Source: an uncultured Clostridium sp.
GTDB lineage: Bacteria; Bacillota; Clostridia; Lachnospirales; Lachnospiraceae
Length of the DNA: 64,000 nt
Direction of reading: 5' to 3'
Assembly (NCBI GenBank): GCA_900549235.1
Contig: URNT01000010.1
Coordinates: forward strand, 1-64,000
Below the pieces are notes generated by a model, which saw only the letters and a program-made list of their open reading frames with translations, had not been told where the DNA came from and made no database searches. Position 1 is the stretch's first letter. The number at the start of each line of letters is the position of its first letter. Both the position numbers and the translations under genes were made by a program. This document shows, one piece after another, positions 33,266-41,455 of this stretch.

Positions 33266-34800
33266 ATACATATAAAAATCCTATTTTGTATGCAGACTAT
33301 TCAGACCCTGATGTAATTCGGGTGGGGGAAGATTACTATATGGTATCCTCCTCCTTTACTTATCTGCCAGGAGTGCCGGTTTTACATTCAAGGGATCTGG
33401 TACACTGGGAGCTGATCAATTATTGTGTCAGATCTCTTCCTTTTGAAAAATATAACAGGCCCAGTCATGGATCGGGTACCTGGGCGCCATCGATCCGTTT
33501 CCATAAGGGAACTTTTTATGTTTTTATTCCTCTTGTAGATGAGGGAATCATGGTTGCAAGAAGCAGGGATCCTTATGGTGAATTTGAATTAAATATGCTG
33601 TGGGAAGGAAAGGGCTGGATCGATCCCTGTCCTCTTTGGGACGAGGACGGAAAGACATATATGGTATTTGCCTATGCTAACAGCCGCAGCGGCATCAAAC
33701 ACCGGATTTCTGTGGTAGAGATTGATGAAGACTGCAGACAGCTTACCGGAGAGCCGGTTCTGGTTTTTGAGGGGGAACAGATCGCTCCTACCTGTGAGGG
33801 ACCTAAATTTTATAAAAAGGACGGATACTACTACATTCTGATGCCGGCGGGAGGCGTTGCAGAGGGCTGGCAGGCCTGTCTTAGAAGCCGGAGTGTCTAT
33901 GGGCCATACGAATACCGGGTGGTGATGCATCAGGGAAATACAGAAGTAAACGGGCCTCATCAGGGAGGCTGGGTCACCGATTGCAATGGAGGAGACTGGT
34001 TTATACATTTTCAGGATGTGATCGAGCTGGGGCGGATCATACACCTGCAGCCCATGTGTTTTCAGGAGGGCTGGCCGTTTATCGGTCAGGATCAGAACGG
34101 AGACGGGATCGGCGAGCCGGTAAGGGAATGGAGGCTTCCGTCTGAAGGCGGAGACGGGGCAGAACTTGCTCAGTCAGATGATTTTGAAGGGGATGAGCTG
34201 GGACTTCAGTGGCAGTGGCAGGCGAATCCGAATCCTTCAGCGTATTCATTGACAGCACGCCCGGGATATTTAAGGCTGTACTGCCTTCCTCAGAAGCAGG
34301 ATCCTGAAACAGGGCTTTGCAGAGAAAACCTTCTCTGGTATGCCCCCAATCTTCTTACTCAGATTCCCAAGCAGCCTGCGTTTACTATGACAGCAAAGCT
34401 GCAGCTGTTTGGAAAGGCCCCAGGAGATTTTGGCGGGATCGGACTGGAGGGACATCAGTACGGTTATATGGGGCTGTACCATACAGATGCAGGAAATGAG
34501 CTCCGGTGCTACCGGGGATACGTTACAGGACGTGAGTTTACAGGCGAGGCCTGGGAAGAATGTGTATTTCAGAAGAAGGCAGATACAGAGACAATATGGC
34601 TGCGTCTGGAGCTTGGGGCAGATAAGAAATACCGCCTGGGATATTCGGAAGATGGAGAAAGCTACTGGTTTGCTGATGAGATATTTACTCTGGAGCGCGC
34701 TACCTGGACCGGAGCAAAGCTGTGCCTGTGGGGATGTTCAAGGGAGAACCGGAGATCAGAGGGGTATTGTGATGTGGAGCGGGTGGATTTTACTTTTTGA
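33262..34800 (+). CDS. GH43 glycosidase with C-terminal beta-sandwich
   Basis: A 512-residue intracellular glycosidase overlapping the esterase by ATGA. The GH43 five-blade propeller (about 1-300) shows the base Asp in YSDPDVIR, the pKa-tuning Asp in WIDPCPLWD and the acid Glu in TCEGPKFYKK. A C-terminal beta-sandwich (about 310-510) is typical of xylosidase and arabinofuranosidase members. It should release xylose or arabinose from short hemicellulose oligomers after import. The exact subfamily needs a search. Confidence 0.9.
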   Translation: MNTYKNPILYADYSDPDVIRVGEDYYMVSSSFTYLPGVPVLHSRDLVHWELINYCVRSLPFEKYNRPSHGSGTWAPSIRFHKGTFYVFIPLVDEGIMVARSRDPYGEFELNMLWEGKGWIDPCPLWDEDGKTYMVFAYANSRSGIKHRISVVEIDEDCRQLTGEPVLVFEGEQIAPTCEGPKFYKKDGYYYILMPAGGVAEGWQACLRSRSVYGPYEYRVVMHQGNTEVNGPHQGGWVTDCNGGDWFIHFQDVIELGRIIHLQPMCFQEGWPFIGQDQNGDGIGEPVREWRLPSEGGDGAELAQSDDFEGDELGLQWQWQANPNPSAYSLTARPGYLRLYCLPQKQDPETGLCRENLLWYAPNLLTQIPKQPAFTMTAKLQLFGKAPGDFGGIGLEGHQYGYMGLYHTDAGNELRCYRGYVTGREFTGEAWEECVFQKKADTETIWLRLELGADKKYRLGYSEDGESYWFADEIFTLERATWTGAKLCLWGCSRENRRSEGYCDVERVDFTF

Positions 34801-34822
34801 AAAATTTATGAGGAAACTTAAG

Positions 34823-34965
34823 GAAAGAAATACTTGCAATTCAGAAATATTTTGACTATACTATAGACATAAAGAAAGCACCACTCCAAAAGTGGATGCC
34901 CAGTAATGAGTTTAGTGTCCTAATGGACACCGCCCATCCTGTTTGCCGACAGGGTGGGCATTTTT
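34823..34965 (+). ncRNA. small-RNA-like gene, copy 1
   Basis: A stand-alone transcription unit without a reading frame. Promoter TTGCAA (34834-34839), 17 bases, TATACT (34857-34862). The predicted RNA starts near 34869 and is about 97 bases. Hairpin 1 (34878-34899) pairs GCA-CCACT with AGTGG-A-TGC. A second hairpin, GTGTCC-TAAT-GGACAC (34915-34930), is specific to this copy. It ends in a terminator, GCCCATCCTGT (34932-34942) with ACAGGGTGGGC (34949-34959) and five T. A second copy in inverted orientation at 48.9-49.1 kb shares the promoter, hairpin 1 and terminator but not the middle. No RNA family recognised. Confidence 0.7.
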
Positions 34966-35251
34966 AATTTCGCTTGTTTCTCTGATCGAGAAAGGCGATG
35001 GATGCGATGATACAACCGGTCTATGTATTCAAAACTCGAAAAATAACATCCATTTTTCGCTTCCCTCTTGACTGGAAATCTCTGCATTTTTATGATTACA
35101 GAAAAAGGAGTACCAGATATTGTTATAATTGTATAACTCAAAGAGAGTGTGAAAAAAAGTCCGTAAATTAAGATCTTCTATGATAAGCCAATGAGAAATA
35201 ATCTTCAGACTGGCGGATCTTTCGCTCAAACAACTGGTATTAGGAGGCATG
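34966..35251. other. gene-free AT-rich stretch
   Basis: No gene is seen between the small-RNA-like unit and the next CDS. It contains one good promoter, listed separately, and a palindromic TTATAATTGTATAA near 35123. Confidence 0.5.
35068..35096 (+). promoter_or_regulatory. promoter of the orphan protein gene
   Basis: TTGACT (35068-35073), 17 bases, TATGAT (35091-35096). The leader to the ATG would be about 150 bases. Confidence 0.65.
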
Positions 35252-35776
35252 ATGACTTTACTTGGAAATAGAAATATATTTGCAATTGAATTAAGCAAAG
35301 ATATGGATGCCTATCAAATGTCTTTATATATTGATGGCAAGGATATTTTGCAATTTAAAGTAAATGGAACCATTTATTCATACAGATGGAGAGACTTTGA
35401 CGATATTAAAGAATGGTTTCAGGAAAACCTGAAGTATATATTGCAAGATGATAAATTTCCTTTAGAAGTATCTGGAGATTCAGCGGCAGAACTTTGTGAA
35501 CGCAGCTACAAAATAGAATTAGATGACATTGAGAAATATGAGGAATTACAAGATTGGATGTTCAGACATTCTTGGTTTTCGGCGAGGGCAGGTTCATTCT
35601 TAGCAGATGTTTATTTTAGAAAAGTGAATGATAAAATAGAAATATCCTGGGATAACAGAGATACATTTAAAAAGGACGGGATAGTGTATGTTTTCGCTAA
35701 AGGTAAGAGTAGTATAGACGTAGGCCGATTTTGCGGCACTATTGAGGGTTTTATTTCAGCTTATAATCAATTATAG
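35252..35776 (+). CDS. hypothetical protein, possibly immunity-like
   Basis: A 174-residue soluble protein that I do not recognise with confidence. It is mixed alpha/beta, acidic, and Trp-rich around WRDFDDIKEWFQENL and LQDWMFRHSWFSARAGSFLADVYFRKV; the pattern near VYFRKVNDKIEISWDN recalls immunity-type families such as DUF5984, but this is only a resemblance. Base composition is clearly more AT-rich than the metabolic genes around it, which suggests acquisition. AGGAGG is very close to the ATGs at 35249 and 35252; the second has the better spacing. No partner toxin is visible. Confidence 0.6.
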   Translation: MTLLGNRNIFAIELSKDMDAYQMSLYIDGKDILQFKVNGTIYSYRWRDFDDIKEWFQENLKYILQDDKFPLEVSGDSAAELCERSYKIELDDIEKYEELQDWMFRHSWFSARAGSFLADVYFRKVNDKIEISWDNRDTFKKDGIVYVFAKGKSSIDVGRFCGTIEGFISAYNQL

Positions 35777-35959
35777 AAATTTTCGCCTAGCTTTATCCGG
35801 TGTGTCCTAAGGATGGGGGAGTGTAAATCCCCTTCGGTTTTATACAAAAACATATAGCAGATAATTATCGTGTAAAATATGAGGTTGATAACAATATTTC
35901 TCAGTGCTTGAGTAATAAAAATAAAATCGTTAAAAATATTAACAAAAAAAGAATAAGAA

Positions 35960-35988
35960 TTGACTTAACGAGAATTCTAACATATAAT
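35960..35988 (+). promoter_or_regulatory. promoter of the AAA ATPase
   Basis: TTGACT (35960-35965), 17 bases, TATAAT (35983-35988), near consensus. AAAGGAGG follows at about 36001, nine bases before the ATG. The stretch 35777-35959 shows only a weak GGGG/CCCC hairpin near 35812-35835 that may end the preceding gene. Confidence 0.8.
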
Positions 35989-36017
35989 AAAAGCAAAGGC
36001 AAAGGAGGTACATTGTA

Positions 36018-37406
36018 ATGAATCATATCATTCGTCTTGCCGCGATGGAAATAGAGAATATTAAAAACGTTGGATATGGCAGGCTGGAGTTCTCCCAGGG
36101 AAAGAGCGGAAGTATCCTGGGGATTTACGGACAGAACGGTTCCGGGAAAACGGTAGTTGTGGACTGCATGGTACTCCTGAAATGTCTGCTTTCCGGAAGG
36201 CGGATACCGCCTCATTTTTATCATTATATCAATGCGCTCAGCAAGAGTGGCCATGTTACTTATGAATTTGAGATCTGGGCAGATGAAGGTACTATGTTCG
36301 TACAATATGAAGTGGAGCTGACAAAGAACGGGGAGAACAACTTCTGCCTGAGCAGGGAAAAACTCAGTATGAAGAAGCTGGAAGAAGGAAAACAGACACG
36401 TCTGACGCCCGTTTTTGATTACCACAAAGGGGAAAAAGAGCTGTTTCACCCGTTGAAATACTATTCTGTTTTTGAGCGGGACATGGAGAGCATGGTAGGT
36501 CTGGGCGTGGCACAGCAGACTGCTGAGAATTTCAATGAGGAGAAACAGGTCCCGGAAATTGGTTCCTTCCTGTTCTCAAAAAAGGCGCAGGAGGTGTTTG
36601 AGAAAGTACAGGGGGAAGCCGGGAAAATTTATGCGCTGACGAGGCCGTTGCAGAATTATGGATTGTATGACCTGGCAGTGATTGAGAACGCACATTATGG
36701 GCTTCTGGCGCTGAATCTGGATGCTATCCCTGTAAATGCGGACTGGCCGGATGCCATGAAACCGAAGATTACGGGGATTATGCTCAAGCTCACAGACATC
36801 AATGTGGTGCCGAAAGAAATCTTTCCTTATGTAAAAAATACCATTGAGCAGATCAATATTGTCATGAAATCACTGGTTCCGGACATCCGGATCGAGATTT
36901 ACAATGCATTTGAGAAATTGACAGAGAAGGGGAAAGACGGGATCCAGTTTGAAGTTATCACAATCCGGGGCGAGGCGAGGATTCCGCTGCTGTATGAGTC
37001 AGCTGGTATTAAGAAGCTGATCTCTATATGCAGTAATCTGGTGGCCTGCTATAACCGGGAATCCTACTGTCTGGTCGTGGATGAACTGGATTCCGGGATC
37101 TATGAATATTTGCTGGGAGAGTGTCTGGAGGTCATGCAGGAGAAAGCAAAAGGGCAGCTGATTTTTACCTCCCATAATCTTCGTCCGTTGGAAGTCCTGC
37201 AAAATGAGTTCCTGATCTATACTACGGTCAATCCGAATAACCGCTACATTAAATCTGCCTATATTAAAAACACGCAGAATACAAGACTCTCCTATTTACG
37301 GAGTATCAAGCTGGGCGGTCAGAAGGAGAAACTTTATAACGAGACCAATATCTATGAGATGGAGCAGGCGATGCGCCGGGCTGGGAAGGCAGGTGCCCAT
37401 GACTAA
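36018..37406 (+). CDS. AAA ATPase of the OLD/AAA_15 type
   Basis: A 462-residue SMC-like/ABC-class ATPase of defence type. Walker A is GIYGQNGSGKTVV (about residues 35-47); the C-terminal half has CLVVDELDSG (Walker B) and FTSHNLRPLE (H-loop), with a signature-like ESAGIKKL between. Proteins of this build pair with a TOPRIM nuclease in systems such as PARIS (AriA with AriB) and OLD/Gabija-like pairs. The downstream overlapping gene is indeed a TOPRIM, but broken. The ATPase itself looks intact. Strong own promoter. The cell role without its partner is unclear. Confidence 0.82.
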   Translation: MNHIIRLAAMEIENIKNVGYGRLEFSQGKSGSILGIYGQNGSGKTVVVDCMVLLKCLLSGRRIPPHFYHYINALSKSGHVTYEFEIWADEGTMFVQYEVELTKNGENNFCLSREKLSMKKLEEGKQTRLTPVFDYHKGEKELFHPLKYYSVFERDMESMVGLGVAQQTAENFNEEKQVPEIGSFLFSKKAQEVFEKVQGEAGKIYALTRPLQNYGLYDLAVIENAHYGLLALNLDAIPVNADWPDAMKPKITGIMLKLTDINVVPKEIFPYVKNTIEQINIVMKSLVPDIRIEIYNAFEKLTEKGKDGIQFEVITIRGEARIPLLYESAGIKKLISICSNLVACYNRESYCLVVDELDSGIYEYLLGECLEVMQEKAKGQLIFTSHNLRPLEVLQNEFLIYTTVNPNNRYIKSAYIKNTQNTRLSYLRSIKLGGQKEKLYNETNIYEMEQAMRRAGKAGAHD

Positions 37407-37808
37407 AAAGATTATCCTGCTTCTGGTAGAAGGCCCTACAGATGAAGACGCGCTGGCTCTTGTGTACTCCAAACAGGCATTACAGCCGGGGAGGATATGA
37501 CGGTGAAGTACATTGCAGCAAAAAATAAAGACCGGCTGATCCGGCGCAGCATCAGTAAGCGGAGGATTGTCTGCCACCTGATGCAATCGGAAGAAGTGGC
37601 AGAGTTCCCATACGAAATTTATTACTTTTCCAGAAACCTGGAGCACGTACTCCATGACATTTCAGAAGACCTGGATAACGATGAGAAGGAAGATCTGGCA
37701 TATGAGGCTGCGATGCGATACAAGGACCATCCGAAAGAATTTCTTCAGTTTTTGTATGACGATGCCTTCCATGTGCCGGGAACATATGAATGCCCGGGTG
37801 CCGGTTGA
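37399..37808 (+). pseudogene. TOPRIM-domain gene with internal deletion
   Basis: The frame starts inside the ATPase stop (ATGACTAA), as in an intact coupled pair. It reads KKIILLLVEGPTDEDALALVYSK, the N-terminal TOPRIM strand and catalytic Glu, then loses frame and stops at 37498-37500. A second frame picks up at once (TGITAGEDMTVKYI, from about 37473) and runs to 37808 with a C-terminal half (YEIYYFSRNLEHVLHD, DLAYEAAMRYKDHPKEFLQFL). The central part with the Asp-x-Asp metal site is missing, and the C-terminus ends abruptly. This fits an out-of-frame internal deletion. Two overlapping short proteins (34 and 103 residues, ATGA overlap at 37497) could still be made. Confidence 0.7.
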
Positions 37809-37851
37809 ACATAAGGATCTGGGATACATTAATTAAGCGCTATATATGAGG

Positions 37852-37897
37852 AATGCCTTGTACAGCTCGACAAAACCGAACTGTACAAGGCATTTTT
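37852..37897. terminator. strong terminator
   Basis: A 14-base perfect stem (37852-37865 with 37881-37894) is followed by a T run. It lies between the TOPRIM remnant and the converging Crp regulator, 12 bases from the latter's stop. Confidence 0.92.
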
Positions 37898-37908
37898 CAA
37901 TCAGTAAA

Positions 37909-38622
37909 TCAATTCCCCTTCTCCCTCTCCAGCCACTCAATCCCCTTCATCCACTGCTCCCTATCAAAAGTAATCTTCCCCTTACACAGCCCCAGAAACC
38001 CTTCCTCTTTCAGCTGCCGTATCGTCCGGTTCAAAGTTTTTACGTTGATCCCGATCTCCTCCTGTAGTACCTGCCGGGTCTTGTCGATGGTGATGGAGGC
38101 AGGGGGATTTTCCTGGTCCATTCCCTGGGCGCAGCCCTGCTTGACCATGTAATCCAGCAGCAGAAAGCCCGGCGGGTAGAATAATTTTGCTCCGTTGGTA
38201 TAGGAGGAGCGGTACAGCTTGAAGGCCACATGCCTGCAGATCAGGGTCATGATATTCATATCCTGGCTGATCCAGCGCTCGGCGTCCCGGCGGCTCATGT
38301 AGACAGCAGTGACCGGGGTGGAGGCCTCGATGGTGACGGAGGTGCGGGGCATCCCGGCCATAATGGTGACCTCGCCTACAAAGTCGATGGGCCTGTTCTG
38401 CTCGATCATGTATACATTGCCATTCTCAAATTCATTGATCACCCGTGTATCTCCGTCGGCAATGATGCCGAAGCAGTCCAGCTCCATATTTTTCTGATGG
38501 ATAATGGAGCCTGCCGGATGGGTGCGGACGGTGCAGCGGCGGCGCAGCTCCTCGGGCATATTTTTCGTATAAGCGGTAAGCTTTGGATAGCGAGCTTCAA
38601 GCTCCTGAAGGGTCATAGCCAT
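37909..38622 (-). CDS. Crp/Fnr-family regulator
   Basis: A 237-residue regulator with an N-terminal cyclic-nucleotide-type beta barrel (about 20-140; IIHQKNMELDCFGIIADGDTRV, PIDFVGEVTIMAG) and a C-terminal winged HTH (about 170-235; RQVLQEEIGINVKTLNRTIRQLKEEGFL). No Cys cluster, so it is not an Fnr oxygen sensor; the ligand is unknown. It is divergent from the DUF3100 operon and is the obvious candidate to control it. M3 (38616) is an alternative start. Confidence 0.88.
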   Translation of the reverse strand: MAMTLQELEARYPKLTAYTKNMPEELRRRCTVRTHPAGSIIHQKNMELDCFGIIADGDTRVINEFENGNVYMIEQNRPIDFVGEVTIMAGMPRTSVTIEASTPVTAVYMSRRDAERWISQDMNIMTLICRHVAFKLYRSSYTNGAKLFYPPGFLLLDYMVKQGCAQGMDQENPPASITIDKTRQVLQEEIGINVKTLNRTIRQLKEEGFLGLCKGKITFDREQWMKGIEWLEREKGN

Positions 38623-38650
38623 ATCCTTCCTCTTTCGCAGGTTTTCTCTA

Positions 38651-38680
38651 AGTATATCATTTTCCCATCCCTGAAAGCAA
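38651..38680 (-). promoter_or_regulatory. promoter of the Crp-type regulator
   Basis: On the minus strand TTGCTT (38680-38675), 18 bases, TATACT (38656-38651). For the divergent operon TTGTCC near 38716 with TTTAGA 17 bases on is only a weak candidate. Confidence 0.55.
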
Positions 38681-38821
38681 CGAAAAAAATCCTGAAACTT
38701 GTCTAAAAGTGCTCATTTGTCCTTTTTTCAAGAATCCATTTTAGATAAAATAACATCATAAGGTGAATGGAACGGCTGGACGGGCGGTGAAAATGTATCC
38801 GGCCGGAAAGGAGGAGCTCTT

Positions 38822-39676
38822 ATGAGCGGAAAGAAAAAAGAAACCTACATGTACGGTTCCTTAAAGGAACGGTTTGCGCTGGAGTGGAGGATCTTTGCCC
38901 TGGCGTATGTATTTATCCTGATTGCTGACAATATTGGCCAGATCAAGATCCCCGTAGGAAAGGGAATGTTTATCCTGTTCCCTATTTTCTACGCCATTAT
39001 CCTGGGGGTTTTAAGCGGCCCTCAGGTGCTTAAGATCGTTGACAACCGTCATGTAAAAGCGGCTTCCAGGCTGGTGGTAGTGGGGATCTGCCCCTTTATC
39101 GCAAAGCTGGGTATCACAGCCGGAGCCAATATTGATACCATTTTAGAGGCGGGGCCGGTGCTTCTGCTCCATGGCTTCGGAAACCTGTTAGGCCCTGTGC
39201 TGGCTCTTCCGGCAGCGATCATCCTTGGGATGAAGCGTGAGGCAGTAGGCGCCTGCCACTCCATCAACCGTGAGTACCACATGGCCCTTATCAACAACAT
39301 TTACGGGCCTGATTCGGCAGAGGCCAGAGGCAGCCTTTCCATCTACATCGTAGGCGGTATGGTAGGAACCATCTATTTCGGCCTGATGGCATCTATTGTG
39401 GGTATGCTTGGGATTTTCCATCCTGAGGCTCTGGGACTGGCTTCCGGCGTGGGAGCCGGCATTATGATGGCAAGCGCCAGCGCCAGTCTGTGCGCCATTT
39501 ATCCGGATTTTACCGCTTCCATTTCTGCCATGGCAAGCGTGGGCGAGACTATCGCCGGAATTACGGGTATGTACATAACCATGTTCATTGCCATACCCAT
39601 GTGTGATAAGCTGTACAGGATCCTGGAGCCAAAGCTGGGACGCTTTGCATTAAAAGGAAAGAAGGAGGCTGCGTAA
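38822..39676 (+). CDS. DUF3100 membrane protein
   Basis: A 284-residue protein with about eight helices and no signal peptide, matching the DUF3100 family (IPVGKGMFILFPIFYAIILG, GLASGVGAGIMMASASASL). The family is uncharacterised but transporter-like. The next gene, a small four- to five-helix protein, overlaps its stop (TAATG) and is probably its partner. In an operon with an amidohydrolase and an exporter, it probably imports the amidohydrolase substrate. AAGGAGGAG precedes the ATG. Confidence 0.8.
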   Translation: MSGKKKETYMYGSLKERFALEWRIFALAYVFILIADNIGQIKIPVGKGMFILFPIFYAIILGVLSGPQVLKIVDNRHVKAASRLVVVGICPFIAKLGITAGANIDTILEAGPVLLLHGFGNLLGPVLALPAAIILGMKREAVGACHSINREYHMALINNIYGPDSAEARGSLSIYIVGGMVGTIYFGLMASIVGMLGIFHPEALGLASGVGAGIMMASASASLCAIYPDFTASISAMASVGETIAGITGMYITMFIAIPMCDKLYRILEPKLGRFALKGKKEAA

Positions 39677-40122
39677 TGAGATATATTGAATGGCTGGTAT
39701 TATTTATTCTGGGTGCCTGCGGAACGGGCCTTGCGAATTTCATTGGCTACGGTGTAGGTTTTATGGATTCCCTTCCGGGGCTGGTGGTTCTGATCATCAT
39801 TTCTATGATCGCTGTGGTTTTAACGAAGGTTCTGCCTTTAAAGCTTCCCATCGTTGCGTACTGCTCCATTATCGGTCTGTTATCTGCCTGTCCCTTATCT
39901 CCTATCAGGGATTTCGTGATCCAGGCGGCAGGGAATATTAACTTTACCGCCCCATTTACCATGGTAGGCGCTTTTGCGGGTCTTGCTATCAGCGACCAGC
40001 TGAAAACCTTTGTAAGCCAGGGCTGGAAGATCCTTATCGTAGGTATTTTTGTTATGACCGGAACATTTTTAGGCTCCTGTATCTGGGATCAGCTGATCCT
40101 GACACTGGCAGGGGCCATCTGA
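39676..40122 (+). CDS. small membrane partner of DUF3100 protein
   Basis: A 148-residue hydrophobic protein with about four to five helices (WLVLFILGACGTGLANFIGYGV, LVVLIIISMIAVVLTKVLP). It shares one base with the DUF3100 stop, so it is co-translated. I do not recognise a named family. It is presumably the second subunit of a two-part transporter. Confidence 0.75.
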   Translation: MRYIEWLVLFILGACGTGLANFIGYGVGFMDSLPGLVVLIIISMIAVVLTKVLPLKLPIVAYCSIIGLLSACPLSPIRDFVIQAAGNINFTAPFTMVGAFAGLAISDQLKTFVSQGWKILIVGIFVMTGTFLGSCIWDQLILTLAGAI

Positions 40123-40138
40123 CAGGGAGGAAATGAGT

Positions 40139-41455
40139 ATGGCAGTATGTGATCTTTTGATTAAAAATGCAGCTGTTTTAAGAAATTTTGAGACGCTGGA
40201 GGAGAATAGGGATATTGCGGTTACAGACGGCGTGATCCAGTCAGTGGGAAAAGACATAGCCGGAGAATGGGAGCCGAAGGAGATTCTGGATGGAAATGGA
40301 AAGCTCTTTATGCCGGGCCTTATAGACAGCCATATGCACACCGGACAGCAGCTTTTAAAGGGTCTTGTGCTGGATGCAAAGCCTATTATCTGGACCCGTG
40401 TGATGCTTCCCTTTGAAAGCACCCTGACTCCTGAAAAAATGCGCCTCAGCGCTCAGGCAGCCGCCCTTGAGATGATCAAATGCGGCACCGCCGGATTTAT
40501 TGACGCGGGCAGCTATTTTATGGAGGATGCGGCAGAGGTTTACGCGGAAAGCGGCCTGCGGGGGGCATTGTCCTATTCCACCATGGACGAGGAGGGGCTT
40601 CCGGATTCTATCGCCATGGACGCAAAGGAGGCGGTTGCCCGCACCGATTCCCTTTATGACCGGTTCCATAAAAAGGGAAATCTGAAGGTATACTATTCCC
40701 TCCGGGCCTTAAATTCCTGCTCCAATGAGCTGGTAGAGCTGGCAGCCGCCCGGGCAAGAGAGCGGGAGACTATGCTCCAGGCCCATATGAATGAATATAT
40801 GGGGGAGATAAATGGCATCATCAAACGTGAGGGGATGCGTCCCTATGAATACCTGGAGAAAATGGGCGCCCTTGACAGCCATTTCCTGGGAGCACACAGT
40901 CTGATCCTTACACCGGAGGAAAAGACTTTGATCCGGGAACGGGGCTCTAAGACCTGCCACTGCCCCTTCAGCAACTGCGGCAAGGCTGTTCCCGACACAC
41001 CGGAGCTTCTGGAAATGGGCATCCCGGTGGGCCTTGGCACTGACGGCGCGGCTCACGGCGGCTTAAGTCTCTGGAATGAGATGAAGATTTTCCGTTCCAT
41101 TATGAATATCTGCCATGGCGTGCCAAATGGCAATCCCAAGGTAATGCCGGCGGAACATATTTTCAAGATCGTCCTGGAAGGCGGGGCGGCAGCTCTGGGA
41201 GAGAGCGGTTTCCTTGGACGGATCGAGGCCGGCTATAAGGCCGACTTCATCAGCATCAATATGGATCAGCCCCATCTGTGTCCCACCGGCAATCAGCTGC
41301 ATACCCTCCTTGAGTGTGTCAATGCCGGAGATGTATGGGATATGGTAGTAGGAGGCCGGATCCTGATGAAGGGCAGAGAGGTACTGTCCCTGGATGAGGA
41401 GCGGATCCTCTGGGAATCTAAAAAATATATGGAGGCAGTATGTTCTGGTTCGTAA
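40139..41455 (+). CDS. amidohydrolase, TRZ/ATZ/SsnA-like
   Basis: A 438-residue metal-dependent hydrolase of the amidohydrolase superfamily. Metal and catalytic residues: HxH in GLIDSHMHTG, His in LQAHMNEYMGE, His in GAHSLIL and Asp in GTDGAAHGG; this is the single-metal deaminase/chlorohydrolase type. A small beta domain is built from both ends. Substrates of relatives include N-heterocycles such as 8-oxoguanine, guanine and methylthioadenosine. The ATG at 40139 has GGAGG eight bases upstream; an earlier ATG at 40133 is too close. The final codons overlap the TSUP gene. Confidence 0.9.
   Translation: MAVCDLLIKNAAVLRNFETLEENRDIAVTDGVIQSVGKDIAGEWEPKEILDGNGKLFMPGLIDSHMHTGQQLLKGLVLDAKPIIWTRVMLPFESTLTPEKMRLSAQAAALEMIKCGTAGFIDAGSYFMEDAAEVYAESGLRGALSYSTMDEEGLPDSIAMDAKEAVARTDSLYDRFHKKGNLKVYYSLRALNSCSNELVELAAARARERETMLQAHMNEYMGEINGIIKREGMRPYEYLEKMGALDSHFLGAHSLILTPEEKTLIRERGSKTCHCPFSNCGKAVPDTPELLEMGIPVGLGTDGAAHGGLSLWNEMKIFRSIMNICHGVPNGNPKVMPAEHIFKIVLEGGAAALGESGFLGRIEAGYKADFISINMDQPHLCPTGNQLHTLLECVNAGDVWDMVVGGRILMKGREVLSLDEERILWESKKYMEAVCSGS

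Noticed and set aside
34823..34980. The repeated element as a MITE or insertion sequence
   Set aside because: I found no terminal inverted repeats or target duplication, and each copy has a complete promoter and terminator.
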